A DNA stretch of 64,000 bases from Marinobacterium rhizophilum (GCF_024397915.1 NZ_CP073347.1:4030001-4094000); one strand, 5' to 3'; positions 1 through 9,253 are shown, numbered from the stretch's first letter. The notes: generated by a model not told the origin, from the sequence alone. A program made the numbers and translations.

Positions 1-1
1 T

Positions 2-550
2 GAGCACTCCTGTGTCGGATTCAGTAACCATGATGCGGCTGTTAAAATTACCGAATACCTGATGGATTTAGGTCATCGTCAATTTGCAATGATATCGGGT
101 ACTTTGAAAGGCAATGATCGCGCATCCAATCGTCTGCAGGGTGTTCGTGATGCCTTGGCCCGACGCGAGTTGAGTTTGCCGGACGAACTTGTTATCGAAG
201 GACCTATAGGAATTGAACACGGACAAAAGGCATTTAAACTTTTAATGTCTCGCTCGCCTCGGCCTACAGTCATCGTTTGTGGTGCAGATCCCCTGGCCTA
301 CGGGGCCATTTTTGAGAGTAAAGTTCTGGGGGTTGAGGTACCGCAAGATGTCTCCATTACCGGATTCGATGATACCTGGCTGGCGGCTCATTTGACGCCA
401 AGCTTGACGACGTTAAGAACACCCCAACAGCAGATGAGCTTGCTCTCTGCGGAATATCTTATCGCCAAGCTCAAAGGCGAGGATGTGGATGTCCCTCCGA
501 CGCTGGGTGTCGATTTGGTCGTCCGGGAGTCCTGCTCTAGTCCTGCTTGA
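2..550 (+). CDS. LacI-family transcriptional regulator, C-terminal part (5' end outside window)
   Basis: The reading frame is open from the left edge, so the DNA-binding helix-turn-helix lies outside the window and only the effector-binding domain is seen. It has the usual periplasmic-binding-protein-like features: VGFSNHDAAVKITEYL, then LGHRQFAMISG (the H-R-x-F-A-x-I-x-G strand), a GFDDTWLAAHLTPSLTT segment and a closing VDLVVRESC. It is the first gene upstream of the dimethylglycine-dehydrogenase-like gene on the same strand, about 770 bases away. A perfect LacI-type palindrome (1195-1212) sits in that gap, so it probably controls the downstream gene. The ligand cannot be told from the sequence; betaine, dimethylglycine or sarcosine are guesses from context. 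Confidence 0.9.
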   Translation, partial: EHSCVGFSNHDAAVKITEYLMDLGHRQFAMISGTLKGNDRASNRLQGVRDALARRELSLPDELVIEGPIGIEHGQKAFKLLMSRSPRPTVIVCGADPLAYGAIFESKVLGVEVPQDVSITGFDDTWLAAHLTPSLTTLRTPQQQMSLLSAEYLIAKLKGEDVDVPPTLGVDLVVRESCSSPA

Positions 551-1318
551 TCGAACGGAATTTTAGCGTTATTTCCCGCAAAAATCTCCGCAATTACGCC
601 CTGGGTGGCATCTTCGTTGTTGGCCCGGCGGGCAATGCGAACCCCGTCTGTTGACTCAGCAGAATCCAGCACCTCAACGTCCATGCACATGCACATGCGC
701 ATCCATGCGAGTGCGGCATGCCGTTACCCAGGACACACAGGTAGGGATTCGTTTTTCGCCAGGTGAATAGCTTTCCTTGAATAGGAAAATCACCCTGCCT
801 CTGGGTGCTTTCAGTGCTGCAGCGCGAAGCTGGCTGAGACCCGAAGGAGTGTCATCTGCTTTGCTGTCGGCGACGGCTGGTACCTTCGGGCGGCAGAAAA
901 ATTTCGGCAGTGAAGCTGGCGAAGCTCCCTAACCCGGTAGTGAGTCCAGGATTGCCACACTCAGATTGGCCGCCAGGCGCTTTATATAAAAATCAATGGT
1001 TTAGTCCTTGCTGTCGAGAGCTGCAGTGCGCACAAATGGTGCAGTAGCCTCGGATAAATCGGAAAAATGCTCTTTCGGGGTGCATGGATTTTTAAGGTGC
1101 CAAGGCTCCATATTCCCAAATGATCTCAAGCGATGTGTCAATATAATTAAAAAAAACAGGCGAAGTGTTGCGCTCCAATGTCAGTGGTGTTAAAAATGAA
1201 AGCGCTTTCATTGTTTGGGTGGTTTGGCCTGTCGCATTGAATGAACCTGAAACCAAGCCCCGTTAGTAAGGCCAGCTATATGGGCGGGTGTCGCGAAAAC
1301 ACGCACTAAGGAAAAGTC
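551..1318. other. Long leader/intergenic region with inverted repeats, no gene supported
   Basis: No convincing gene is seen in these 768 bases; the small open frames lack ribosome sites and family features. The region holds a hairpin at about 760-796, a perfect 8-bp inverted repeat (cccgaagg 840-847 with ccttcggg 883-890), CATGCA-type direct repeats at 682-708, an AT-rich stretch at 1140-1200 and the LacI-type operator at 1195-1212. The promoter of the gene at 1319 probably lies near the operator. The ribosome site of that gene is aaggaaaag just before the ATG. Confidence 0.6.
1195..1212. promoter_or_regulatory. Perfect LacI-family operator palindrome
   Basis: AATGAAAGCGCTTTCATT is an 18-bp perfect palindrome with a central CG, the layout of LacI/PurR/CcpA-family operators. 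It lies 107 bases before the dimethylglycine-dehydrogenase-like ATG, and a LacI-family gene ends about 645 bases upstream. Repression by that neighbour is an inference. Confidence 0.8.
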
Positions 1319-3742
1319 ATGAAGAAGCATTGTAAGGTAGTGATTATTGGTGGTGGAATCGGTGGTTGTAGCACCCTTTACCACTTGACTCGTGAAGGTT
1401 TGACTGATGTTGTACTGGTCGAACGAAACGAACTGACATCAGGTACGACCTGGCATTCTGCCGCTCAGGTTACCAACTTTGGTGCAGTCCAGACGATGGT
1501 TGGCTTAAAAAGTCATAGCATCAAGCTGTACAAAGAGTTGGCCGCAGATCCTGAAAACCCTATCAACTACCATCATGCTTCCGGCGGCATTCGATTAGCA
1601 TCAACCCAAGAACATCTTGATGGCTATAAGCACTTTATTTCTCTGGCAAAGGGAATGGGTGTCGACTTTGAATTAATTGATGCGGCTGAATGCGCCAAGC
1701 GTCACCCGCTGATTGAAACCCATGAACTTTTGGGTGGCCTCTGGGATCCGCTGGATGGTGATATCGATCCGGCTCAGCTTACCCAGGCACTAGCGCGTGC
1801 AGCTCGTAAAGCAGGCGCCGAAATATACCGTCATTGCCCTGTTGAAAATGTCTACCAGAAGCCGAATGGTGAATGGGTCGTTCAAACTGTAAATGGCGAT
1901 ATCACCTGTGAAAAAGTTGTCAATGCCGGTGGTTATCGAGTGAACGAAATCGGTGACATGATTGGGGTTAAGTACCCTGTTATTTCGATGGAGCACATGT
2001 ACTTTTTGACCGAAGCTATACCTGAAATTCAGGCCTTCGGTAAGCGTGTGCCTTTGCTGCGTGATCCGCTCGACGATTTCTATAGCCGCCAGGAAAAAGA
2101 CGGTTTGCTGGTAGGTATATACGAGCAGCGTTGCAAAACCTGGGGCATGGACGGTATCGACCCCAACTTTGTTAACGCACTTTGCCCTGATGATCTGGAT
2201 CGCTGTCTGGATAATATGGAACGCGTCTTCAAACGCATGCCTTGCCTGGAAAGAACCGGTATTCGCAGCATCGTTAACGGCCCAATTACCTATTCTGCCG
2301 ATGGCAACCCGCTGGTAGGCAAGACCCCTGGCTTCGATAACCTGTATTCCATTATCGGTCTTCGTGCCGGTTTGGGTGAAGGTGGTGGTCACGGCAAAAT
2401 CCTGGCTGAAATCATCGTGCACGGAGAGTCGGAGTGGGATACCTGGGCGATTGACCCGGCACGTTTCACACGCCATGCGAACACGGAGTTTACTGCCCGC
2501 AAAGCGGTGGAAGATTACCAGAACGAATTCCGCTTCCACATGCCGCATGAGTTCCGCCCGGCAGGCCGTTTGGCGAAAACCACGCCAATCTACCCGGTGT
2601 TGAAAGAACAGAATGCCGAGTTCGGTGTGGTGAGTGGATGGGAACGGGCGCTGTTCTTCAAGCCTGATGCCGACTTCAAGTTCGAGCACAGCTTCCGCTT
2701 CACCGATGTCGAGAAAGTTGTCGCCGACGAAATCAAGGCAGTACACGAGGCTGTCGGCCTGATGGAAGTCAGCGGCTTCAACCGCATCGAAATCAAGGGC
2801 CCGGGTGCCGCCGAGTGGCTTGACAGCCTGACGTGCAGCAACGTACCCAAAAAAGTGGGTCGCGTCGGCCTTTGCTACTTCCTGACTGATAAAGGCAATG
2901 TGGTCGCTGAAGCCACGCTGGCAAAACTGGCAGAAGATCGTTTCTGGTACGGTTCTGCGGCGGCTTCCGAATATCACGATATGGACTGGCTGCGCAGCCG
3001 TCTCCCCAGCGAGGGTGTCGAGCTCGTTCCGATGACCAACTCCCATACGATTCTGGTGGTTTCCGGACCCAAATCCAGGGATCTGTTGGCAAAACTGTCT
3101 CCGCGTACCAATTGGTCGAACGAGAGCTTCCCCTGGCTTACCGCCCAGCCGGTATTCATCGGTCATGCAGAAGCCCTTGCCATGCGGGTGAGCTTCAACG
3201 GTGAGCTGGGCTGGGAGCTGCATGTGCCCAATGAGCAGCTCTATCTGGCACACCAGCTGATTACGGAAGCAGGCGTCGAGTTCGGCCTCAAGCCGTTTGG
3301 TTCCCTGGCGACCGAGTCGATGCGTCTCGAGAAAGGTTATCGTCACTGGAAGGCCGACCTGATCACCGAGTTTGACCCGTTCGAAAGTGACCTGGATCGT
3401 TTCGTGAAAATGGACAAGGCGGCAAACTTCCCAGGAAAAGAAGCCCTGCTTGCCAAGGCGGGTACGCCTGCACGACGGAAGTTCGTCACCATGGTCATCG
3501 ATTGCGAACATGCTACTCCGCATCCCGGCGATTCAGTCTGCGTTGACGGTGCTGTCATTGGCACTATCACCTCGGCAGGATACGGCCACCGGGTGCAGAA
3601 GAACATTGCCATGGCCTTTATCGACCCCGCTTATGCAAATGAAGGCACCGAGTTCGACGTAGAGATCATTGGCGAACCGCATAAGGCCAAAGTGATTGCA
3701 GGTCAGTTGTTTGATGCTGAAAACGCTCGACTCAGGTCTTAA
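1319..3742 (+). CDS. FAD-dependent dimethylglycine/sarcosine dehydrogenase-like protein with GcvT domain
   Basis: 807 residues, the size of mitochondrial-type dimethylglycine and sarcosine dehydrogenases. An N-terminal Rossmann FAD motif (VVIIGGGIGG, residues 7-16) opens a DAO fold to about residue 370. The T-W-H at residues 44-46 matches the His that carries covalent FAD in this family. The second half (about 430-800) is a GcvT-type folate-binding domain (SFNGELGWELHVP, then SLATESMRLEKGYRHW). The family oxidatively demethylates N-methyl glycines and passes the methyl carbon to tetrahydrofolate and the electrons to ETF. Dedicated ETF subunits, folD, purU and ETF-QO follow on the same strand, which fits that role well. 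Dimethylglycine, sarcosine or another N-methyl amine cannot be separated by sequence alone. An operator palindrome precedes it. Confidence 0.88.
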   Translation: MKKHCKVVIIGGGIGGCSTLYHLTREGLTDVVLVERNELTSGTTWHSAAQVTNFGAVQTMVGLKSHSIKLYKELAADPENPINYHHASGGIRLASTQEHLDGYKHFISLAKGMGVDFELIDAAECAKRHPLIETHELLGGLWDPLDGDIDPAQLTQALARAARKAGAEIYRHCPVENVYQKPNGEWVVQTVNGDITCEKVVNAGGYRVNEIGDMIGVKYPVISMEHMYFLTEAIPEIQAFGKRVPLLRDPLDDFYSRQEKDGLLVGIYEQRCKTWGMDGIDPNFVNALCPDDLDRCLDNMERVFKRMPCLERTGIRSIVNGPITYSADGNPLVGKTPGFDNLYSIIGLRAGLGEGGGHGKILAEIIVHGESEWDTWAIDPARFTRHANTEFTARKAVEDYQNEFRFHMPHEFRPAGRLAKTTPIYPVLKEQNAEFGVVSGWERALFFKPDADFKFEHSFRFTDVEKVVADEIKAVHEAVGLMEVSGFNRIEIKGPGAAEWLDSLTCSNVPKKVGRVGLCYFLTDKGNVVAEATLAKLAEDRFWYGSAAASEYHDMDWLRSRLPSEGVELVPMTNSHTILVVSGPKSRDLLAKLSPRTNWSNESFPWLTAQPVFIGHAEALAMRVSFNGELGWELHVPNEQLYLAHQLITEAGVEFGLKPFGSLATESMRLEKGYRHWKADLITEFDPFESDLDRFVKMDKAANFPGKEALLAKAGTPARRKFVTMVIDCEHATPHPGDSVCVDGAVIGTITSAGYGHRVQKNIAMAFIDPAYANEGTEFDVEIIGEPHKAKVIAGQLFDAENARLRS

Positions 3743-3838
3743 ACCCTGATTTGTTGTGAGTTGAATTTTAATTGAGGTTAATTAATGGCAAGGGCCTTTA
3801 AATTATTTCTCGGTTTCAATTCTGTATAGATGATTTTT

Positions 3839-3923
3839 AAACCGGTGGCAGGATTTGTCGTTGCAGGCGCTGTATTCATGCGGCTTTAAGTCAGGTTTTT
3901 CTGGCCTTGCCTGTCACCGGTTT
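3839..3923. other. Inverted repeat in the spacer before etfB
   Basis: Arms aaaccggtggcagg (3839-3852) and cctgtcaccggttt (3910-3923) pair at 13 of 14 positions around a 57-base loop. The spacer 3743-3979 otherwise holds only the strong ribosome site aggaggt before etfB. It may be an mRNA processing or attenuation structure between the dehydrogenase and the ETF genes; there is no U-tract, so a simple terminator is unlikely. Confidence 0.4.
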
Positions 3924-3979
3924 GATGTTTAGATAGCCGTATCGCCAGGCGTTATGCTGGAAGGTTTTCAGGAGGTTTT

Positions 3980-4732
3980 ATGAAAATTTTAGTGGGTGTA
4001 AAACGCGTCATTGATTATAACGTTCAAATCAGAGCTAAAGCGGACGGGTCCGCCGTAGAGCTGGAAAACGTCAAGATGGCCATTAATCCCTTCGACGAAG
4101 TTGCCGTCGAGGCAGCCGTCCGCTTGAAGGACGAAGGTGTGGCCACGGAAGTTATCGCCGTGTCCATCGGCCCGGAAAAGGCCCAGGAGACCCTGCGCCA
4201 GGCACTCGCCATGGGCGCTGACCGTGCCATCCTGGTGCCGCACACCGAAGCTACCGAACCGCTGTCCGTGGCCAAAACCTTCAAGGCGCTGGCCGAGAAA
4301 GAGGGTGCAGGCCTGGTAATGCTGGGCAAGCAGGCCATCGATGATGACTGCAACCAGACCGGCCAGATGCTGGCGGCCCTGCTGGGCTGGCCGCAGGGCA
4401 CCTTTGCCTCGGGCCTTGCGGTCTCGGGCGAGCAGATTGAAGTCACCCGCGAAGTGGACGGTGGCCTGGAGACCGTCGCGCTGAACCTGCCGGCGGTGGT
4501 CACCGCGGACCTGCGCCTGAACGAGCCACGCTTTGCGTCCTTGCCGGCCATCATGAAGGCCAAGAAAAAGCCGCTGGACAGCATCGATGCTGCATCGCTG
4601 GGGGTCGATCTGAGCCCACGGCTGGAGCTGGTCGGTGTGGTTGAGCCGCCGGTACGCACGACCGGCAGTGTGCTGGTGGCCAGTGCCGCCGAGCTGGTGG
4701 AAAAACTCAAACAAGACGCAGCGATCGCTTAA
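3980..4732 (+). CDS. etfB: Electron transfer flavoprotein beta subunit
   Basis: 250 residues, the usual length. It begins MKILVGVKRVIDYNVQIR and has the NPFDEVAVEAAVRLKD segment and the GKQAIDDDCNQTGQMLAALLG loop of ETF beta subunits, which contact AMP and the dehydrogenase partner. ETF accepts electrons from flavoprotein dehydrogenases and hands them to ETF-quinone oxidoreductase. The next gene is the alpha subunit 11 bases on, and the electron donor is presumably the dehydrogenase at 1319. The ribosome site aggaggt is excellent. The symbol reflects the subunit family; this is likely a dedicated betaine-pathway copy and not necessarily the housekeeping ETF used in fatty-acid oxidation. Confidence 0.93.
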   Translation: MKILVGVKRVIDYNVQIRAKADGSAVELENVKMAINPFDEVAVEAAVRLKDEGVATEVIAVSIGPEKAQETLRQALAMGADRAILVPHTEATEPLSVAKTFKALAEKEGAGLVMLGKQAIDDDCNQTGQMLAALLGWPQGTFASGLAVSGEQIEVTREVDGGLETVALNLPAVVTADLRLNEPRFASLPAIMKAKKKPLDSIDAASLGVDLSPRLELVGVVEPPVRTTGSVLVASAAELVEKLKQDAAIA

Positions 4733-4743
4733 GGAGACGTACC

Positions 4744-5673
4744 ATGACCATTCTTGTCATCGCAGATCACGACAACAACAGCATCGCTTCGTCGACCTTT
4801 AACACCCTGGGCGCTGCAGCGCAGATCGGTGGCGACATCGACATCCTGGTTCTGGGGGGCAACTGCGCGGCAGTGACCCAGGCCGCTGCTGCCATCCCGG
4901 GTGTGCACCGGGTGCTGAGCGCCGACTGTGAACTGTTCGCCCAGCCCCTGGCTGAAGACATGGCACCGCTGGTGCAGCGCTGCGCCGAAGGCTACAGCCA
5001 TGTGCTGGCCTCGAACTCGACCTTTGCCAAGAACCTGCTGCCCCGCGTCGCCGCGCTGCTGGATGTACCGCAGATCTCCGATATCAGTGCGGTGATCGAT
5101 GCCAACACCTTCGAGCGCCCGATCTACGCCGGCAATGCCCTGGCCACCGTGCGCAGCCACGACGCCATCAAGGTCATCACCGTGCGCAGCACCAAGTTCG
5201 AGGCCGTGGCGGCCACCGGCGGCAGCGCCGAATGCCTGGCGATTGACGCGCCTGCCGCCCAGGCCCAGGCCCGTTTTGTCAGCCGCACCGAAGCCAAGTC
5301 CGGAGGGCCTGAACTGACCACGGCGCGCATCGTTATCTCCGGTGGCCGCGGCATGGGCAACGGCGAGAACTTTGCCCTGCTGGATACGGTCGCCGCCAAG
5401 CTCGGCGCGGCGGTGGGTGCGTCCCGCGCCGCGGTCGATGCGGGCTTTGTGCCCAACGACTACCAGGTCGGCCAGACCGGCAAGGTAGTAGCGCCGGATC
5501 TGTATATCGCCGTGGGTATTTCCGGTGCCATCCAGCACCTGGCCGGCATGAAGGATTCCAAGATGATCGTGGCGATCAACAAGGATCCGGACGCGCCCAT
5601 CTTCCAGGTGGCCGACTACGGCATCGTCGGTGACCTGTTCGATATCATGCCAGCGCTCGACGCCGCGCTCTGA
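4744..5673 (+). CDS. etfA: Electron transfer flavoprotein alpha subunit
   Basis: 309 residues. The C-terminal FAD domain is clear: SGGRGMGNGENF, then GFVPNDYQVGQTGKVVAPDL and VGISGAIQHLAGM, ending with INKDPDAPIFQVADYGIVGD, all typical of ETF alpha. The N-terminal half is the ETF alpha/beta nucleotide-binding fold. It forms the heterodimer with the beta subunit encoded 11 bases upstream, and a ggagacg ribosome site precedes its ATG. It is followed on the same strand by purU and folD, which links this ETF pair to one-carbon metabolism and N-demethylation. Confidence 0.93.
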   Translation: MTILVIADHDNNSIASSTFNTLGAAAQIGGDIDILVLGGNCAAVTQAAAAIPGVHRVLSADCELFAQPLAEDMAPLVQRCAEGYSHVLASNSTFAKNLLPRVAALLDVPQISDISAVIDANTFERPIYAGNALATVRSHDAIKVITVRSTKFEAVAATGGSAECLAIDAPAAQAQARFVSRTEAKSGGPELTTARIVISGGRGMGNGENFALLDTVAAKLGAAVGASRAAVDAGFVPNDYQVGQTGKVVAPDLYIAVGISGAIQHLAGMKDSKMIVAINKDPDAPIFQVADYGIVGDLFDIMPALDAAL

Positions 5674-5707
5674 GACTCTGATTACCTTTAAACGCATAGG
5701 AACCGAG

Positions 5708-6568
5708 ATGAAGAACAAACCTGCATACATTCTAAAAGTCTCTTGCCCCGGCAAGGTCGGCATCGTTGCTGCGGTGGGTAACTTCCTGGCCGATCGTGGC
5801 TGCTTTATCAAGGAGTTTCACCAGTTCGATGATCTGGAATCCGGCCGCTTTTTCTCCACCATCGAGTTCGTGTTTGAAGGCAACCAGCAGCCGAGTGTCG
5901 AGCAGCTGAAAGCCGCGTTTGAAGTCACGGCGCTGCGCTTTGACATGGAGTGGGAAATTCACGACGCCAACCAGCCGGCCCGCGTGCTGATCATGGTGTC
6001 CAAGTACGACCACTGCCTGCGTGACCTGCTGTACCGACGCGCCACCGGCGAGCTCAACATCGAGATATCCGCCATCGTCTCCAACCACGAAGACCTGCGC
6101 TACCTGGCCGAGCGCGAAGGGCTGGATTACATCCACCTGCCGGTGACCAAGGAAACCAAGCCGGAGCAGGAAGCCAAGCTGATCGAGATCGTCGAGCAGA
6201 CCGGCACCGAACTGGTGGTACTGGCGCGCTACATGCAGGTGCTGTCCGACACCCTGTGCCAGCAGCTGGCCGGGCGTTGCATCAACATCCACCACTCCTT
6301 CCTGCCAGGCTTCAAGGGTGCCAAGCCCTACTACCAGGCGTACGAGCGCGGCGTGAAACTGATCGGTGCCACCGCCCATTACGTCACCGGTGACCTGGAC
6401 GAAGGTCCGATCATCGAGCAGATGGTGGAGCGGGTTGACCATGCCCAGGATCCGCAGCACCTGACCCAGGTGGGGCGCGATACCGAAGCCCAGACCCTGG
6501 CCCGTGCGGTGAAATACCACGTGCGTCACCGTGTCTTCCAGAACGGCCTTCGCACCGTCGTTTTTTAA
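5708..6568 (+). CDS. purU: Formyltetrahydrofolate deformylase
   Basis: 286 residues. An N-terminal ACT domain (ILKVSCPGKVGIVAAVGNFL) is followed by a formyltransferase-fold catalytic domain with NIHHSFLPGFKGAKPY, then LIGATAHYVTGDLDEGPII, which carries the Asn, His and Asp used in catalysis. It hydrolyses 10-formyl-THF to formate and THF. In this setting it would regenerate folate after N-demethylation has charged it with one-carbon units; purU next to demethylase genes is common. The start chosen is the ATG at 5708, giving the usual N-terminus; an upstream in-frame extension adds nothing conserved. Confidence 0.95.
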   Translation: MKNKPAYILKVSCPGKVGIVAAVGNFLADRGCFIKEFHQFDDLESGRFFSTIEFVFEGNQQPSVEQLKAAFEVTALRFDMEWEIHDANQPARVLIMVSKYDHCLRDLLYRRATGELNIEISAIVSNHEDLRYLAEREGLDYIHLPVTKETKPEQEAKLIEIVEQTGTELVVLARYMQVLSDTLCQQLAGRCINIHHSFLPGFKGAKPYYQAYERGVKLIGATAHYVTGDLDEGPIIEQMVERVDHAQDPQHLTQVGRDTEAQTLARAVKYHVRHRVFQNGLRTVVF

Positions 6569-6586
6569 ATCCAGGGACTTGCAACG

Positions 6587-7492
6587 ATGACTGATCAGGC
6601 AACCAAGATCGACCAAGACGTAACCACTGCCGAGCGCATCGACGGCAAGGCCTTTGCTGCGGCCCTGCGCGCCGATGTGGCAGAAGGTGCCGCCCGCTTT
6701 CAGGCCCAGGCCGGGCGCCAGCCGGGTCTCGCCGTGGTACTGGTGGGGGATGACCCGGCCAGCCAGGTGTATGTGAAAACCAAGATGCGCCAGGCCGCCG
6801 AGGCCGGCATCGCCTCCTTTCCGCACCTGCTGCCGGGCAGCACCAGCCAGGCTCATCTGCTGCAGCTGATCGACGCACTCAACAGCGATGATCAGGTGGA
6901 TGGCATCCTGGTGCAACTGCCGCTGCCGGCACAGATCGAGGAAACCGCCGTGATCGAGGCCATCGATCCGGCCAAAGACGTGGACGGCTTCCACCCGGTC
7001 AACGTCGGGCGCCTGAGCACCGGCCAGCCGGCGCTGGTGCCCTGCACGCCGCTGGGCTGCCTGCTGTTGCTGCAGGATCGCCTGGGTGACCTGTCCGGCA
7101 AGAAAGCCGTGGTGGTGGGGCGCTCCAATATCGTCGGCAAGCCGATGGGGCAACTCCTGCTGAACGCCAGCTGCACCGTGACCACGGTGCACTCCAGAAC
7201 TCAGGACCTGGCGGCGGAATGCCGCAGTGCCGACATCCTGGTGGTGGCGGTGGGCCGGCCCGAAATGATCGATGCCAGCTACATCAAGCCCGGTGCCATC
7301 GTGCTGGATGTGGGCATCAACCGCATCGAGATGGCCGAGGGCAAGTCCCGCCTCACGGGGGATGTCGACTTTGCGGCGGCGTCCAGCGTGGCGGGTGCCG
7401 TAACGCCGGTACCGGGGGGCATAGGCCCCATGACCGTGGCCTGCCTGCTGCGCAACACCCTGAGTGCTGCACAGGCGCGCGTCGCAGAGTAA
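6587..7492 (+). CDS. folD: Methylene-THF dehydrogenase / methenyl-THF cyclohydrolase
   Basis: 301 residues with about 15 extra N-terminal residues before the conserved start. Motifs in order: YVKTKMRQAAEAGI (active-site Tyr and Lys), PLPAQIEE, VDGFHPVNVGRL, VVVGRSNIVGKPMGQLLL and PVPGGIGPMTVACLLRNTL. The enzyme turns 5,10-methylene-THF into 10-formyl-THF with NADP. It lies 18 bases after purU. The pair FolD-PurU converts the methylene-THF made by dimethylglycine or sarcosine dehydrogenases into formate. This may be a pathway-dedicated second folD; other copies would lie outside the window. Confidence 0.95.
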   Translation: MTDQATKIDQDVTTAERIDGKAFAAALRADVAEGAARFQAQAGRQPGLAVVLVGDDPASQVYVKTKMRQAAEAGIASFPHLLPGSTSQAHLLQLIDALNSDDQVDGILVQLPLPAQIEETAVIEAIDPAKDVDGFHPVNVGRLSTGQPALVPCTPLGCLLLLQDRLGDLSGKKAVVVGRSNIVGKPMGQLLLNASCTVTTVHSRTQDLAAECRSADILVVAVGRPEMIDASYIKPGAIVLDVGINRIEMAEGKSRLTGDVDFAAASSVAGAVTPVPGGIGPMTVACLLRNTLSAAQARVAE

Positions 7493-7561
7493 GGGTTAAG
7501 GGTCGGGATCTGCCGGCGGTTTGCAGCAGGGTTATGCAAGAGTAAAGGGGAGAACATTACA

Positions 7562-9244
7562 GTGAGTGATAACGAGCGTACTGCCGAACGCGAGTCCATG
7601 GAGTTCGACGTTGTCATCGTCGGCGCCGGTCCCGCCGGCCTGTCGGCTGCCTGCCGACTGATGCAGCAGGCGAAAGACGCCGAGCAGGAAATCACCGTTT
7701 GCGTGGTGGAGAAGGGGGCCGAAGTCGGTGCCCATATCCTGTCCGGTGCCGTGATCGAGCCACGGGCATTGAACGAGCTGTTCCCCGACTGGGCGGCGCA
7801 GGGTGCGCCGCTGAAAACCGCGGTGACCGAGGACCAGATCTACCTGCTCAAGGATGCGCAGGGTGCGCGACGCATCCCCAATGCGCTGGCGCCCAAGACC
7901 ATGCACAACCACGGCAACTACGTGGCGAGCCTCGGCAACCTGTGCCGCTGGCTGGGCGAGCAGGCCGAGGCGCTGGGGGTGGAAGTCTTCCCGGGCTTTG
8001 CCGCCAGTGAAGTGCTCTATCATGAGGACGGCCCGCTCAAAGGCAGCGTCAAGGGCATCGCCACCGGTGACATGGGGATTGGCCGCGATGGCAAACCCAA
8101 GGACAGCTACATGGCGGGCATGGAACTGCACGCCAAGTACACCCTGTTCACCGAAGGTTGTCGCGGCCACCTGGGCAAGCAGCTGATCAGGCAGTTTGCA
8201 CTGGACAAGGACGCCGACCCGCAACATTACGGCATTGGCATCAAGGAGTTGTGGGATATCGACCCTGCCAAGCACCAGCCGGGCCTGGTGGTGCATGGCG
8301 CGGGCTGGCCGCTTGAAGGTGACACCAACGGCGGCTTCTTCCTCTACCACGGTGAAAACAACCAGGTGGTGGTGGGGCTGATCATCGACCTGAACTACGC
8401 CAACCCCTGGCTGAGCCCGTTCGACGAGTTCCAGCGCATGAAGCAGCACCCGCTGTTTGCGCAGTATCTCGAGGGTGGCAAACGGGTGTCCTACGGCGCC
8501 CGCGCCATTGCCAAGGGCGGCTTCAACTCCCTACCCAAAATGACCATGCCCGGCGCCCTGTTGCTCGGCTGTGATGCCGGCACCCTGAACTTCTCCAAGA
8601 TCAAGGGTACCCACACGGCAATGAAGTCCGGCATGCTGGCAGCCGAAACGGTGTTCGAAGCACTGGCGGCTGGCGATGAAGGCGGCCAGGAGCTGGTGTC
8701 TTTCACCGAGAAGTTCCAGGCCTCCTGGCTCTACGATGACCTGTTCCGCAGCCGCAACTTTGGCCCGGCGATGCACAAGTTCGGCACCCTGCTGGGTGGC
8801 GCCTTTAATGTCATCGACCAGAACCTGTTTGGTGGCAAGATTCCGGTCACGCTGCACGACACCCGTGTCGACTATGCCCAGCTGAAACCGGCAGCCCAGT
8901 ACTCGCGGATCGAGTATCCCAAGCCTGATGGCAAGCTGAGTTTTGACAAGCTTTCGTCGGTGTTCCTGTCCAGCACCAACCACGAAGAGGATCAGCCGAG
9001 CCACCTGCAGCTGGCGGATGCCGGCATCCCGATCGGAACGAACCTGCCCACCTGGGCGGAGCCGGCACAGCGTTTTTGCCCGGCCGGCGTCTATGAAATC
9101 GTGGATGAGCCCAGCGGCCCGCGGTTTCAGATCAACGCCCAGAACTGCGTGCACTGCAAAACCTGTGACATCAAGGACCCGTCGCAGAACATCACTTGGG
9201 TCGTGCCTGAAGGGGGTGGCGGGCCGAACTATCCGAACATGTGA
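7562..9244 (+). CDS. Electron transfer flavoprotein-ubiquinone oxidoreductase
   Basis: 560 residues, full length. The FAD motif DVVIVGAGPAGLSAACRL lies near residue 15, and the C-terminal [4Fe-4S] ligands are FCPAGVYE plus NCVHCKTCDIKD followed by the family tail QNITWVVPEGGGGPNYPN. It is a membrane-associated enzyme that moves electrons from reduced ETF to ubiquinone. The start is a GTG at 7562 after a good site (aaaggggag); the Met twelve codons later is the alternative. It closes the electron path dehydrogenase to ETF to quinone. Oddly, decayed copies of its own last 80 bases are tandemly repeated right after the stop (9291-9657). Confidence 0.95.
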   Translation: MSDNERTAERESMEFDVVIVGAGPAGLSAACRLMQQAKDAEQEITVCVVEKGAEVGAHILSGAVIEPRALNELFPDWAAQGAPLKTAVTEDQIYLLKDAQGARRIPNALAPKTMHNHGNYVASLGNLCRWLGEQAEALGVEVFPGFAASEVLYHEDGPLKGSVKGIATGDMGIGRDGKPKDSYMAGMELHAKYTLFTEGCRGHLGKQLIRQFALDKDADPQHYGIGIKELWDIDPAKHQPGLVVHGAGWPLEGDTNGGFFLYHGENNQVVVGLIIDLNYANPWLSPFDEFQRMKQHPLFAQYLEGGKRVSYGARAIAKGGFNSLPKMTMPGALLLGCDAGTLNFSKIKGTHTAMKSGMLAAETVFEALAAGDEGGQELVSFTEKFQASWLYDDLFRSRNFGPAMHKFGTLLGGAFNVIDQNLFGGKIPVTLHDTRVDYAQLKPAAQYSRIEYPKPDGKLSFDKLSSVFLSSTNHEEDQPSHLQLADAGIPIGTNLPTWAEPAQRFCPAGVYEIVDEPSGPRFQINAQNCVHCKTCDIKDPSQNITWVVPEGGGGPNYPNM

Positions 9245-9253
9245 GCAAGCAAG

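Noticed and set aside
780..900. TPP or glycine riboswitch
   Set aside because: ggctgaga and ccgaagga resemble single blocks of these riboswitches, but the remaining conserved blocks are absent.
1008..1193. 61-codon small protein gene
   Set aside because: No ribosome site and no conserved pattern; it lies in the AT-rich leader before the operator.
1790..3523. Long open frame on the minus strand (577 codons)
   Set aside because: It is antisense to the well-supported dimethylglycine-dehydrogenase-like gene and has no family features; it results from codon bias.
5732..7192. Long open frame on the minus strand (486 codons)
   Set aside because: It is antisense to purU and folD, both certain, and shows only low-complexity His/Gln/Gly-rich sequence.
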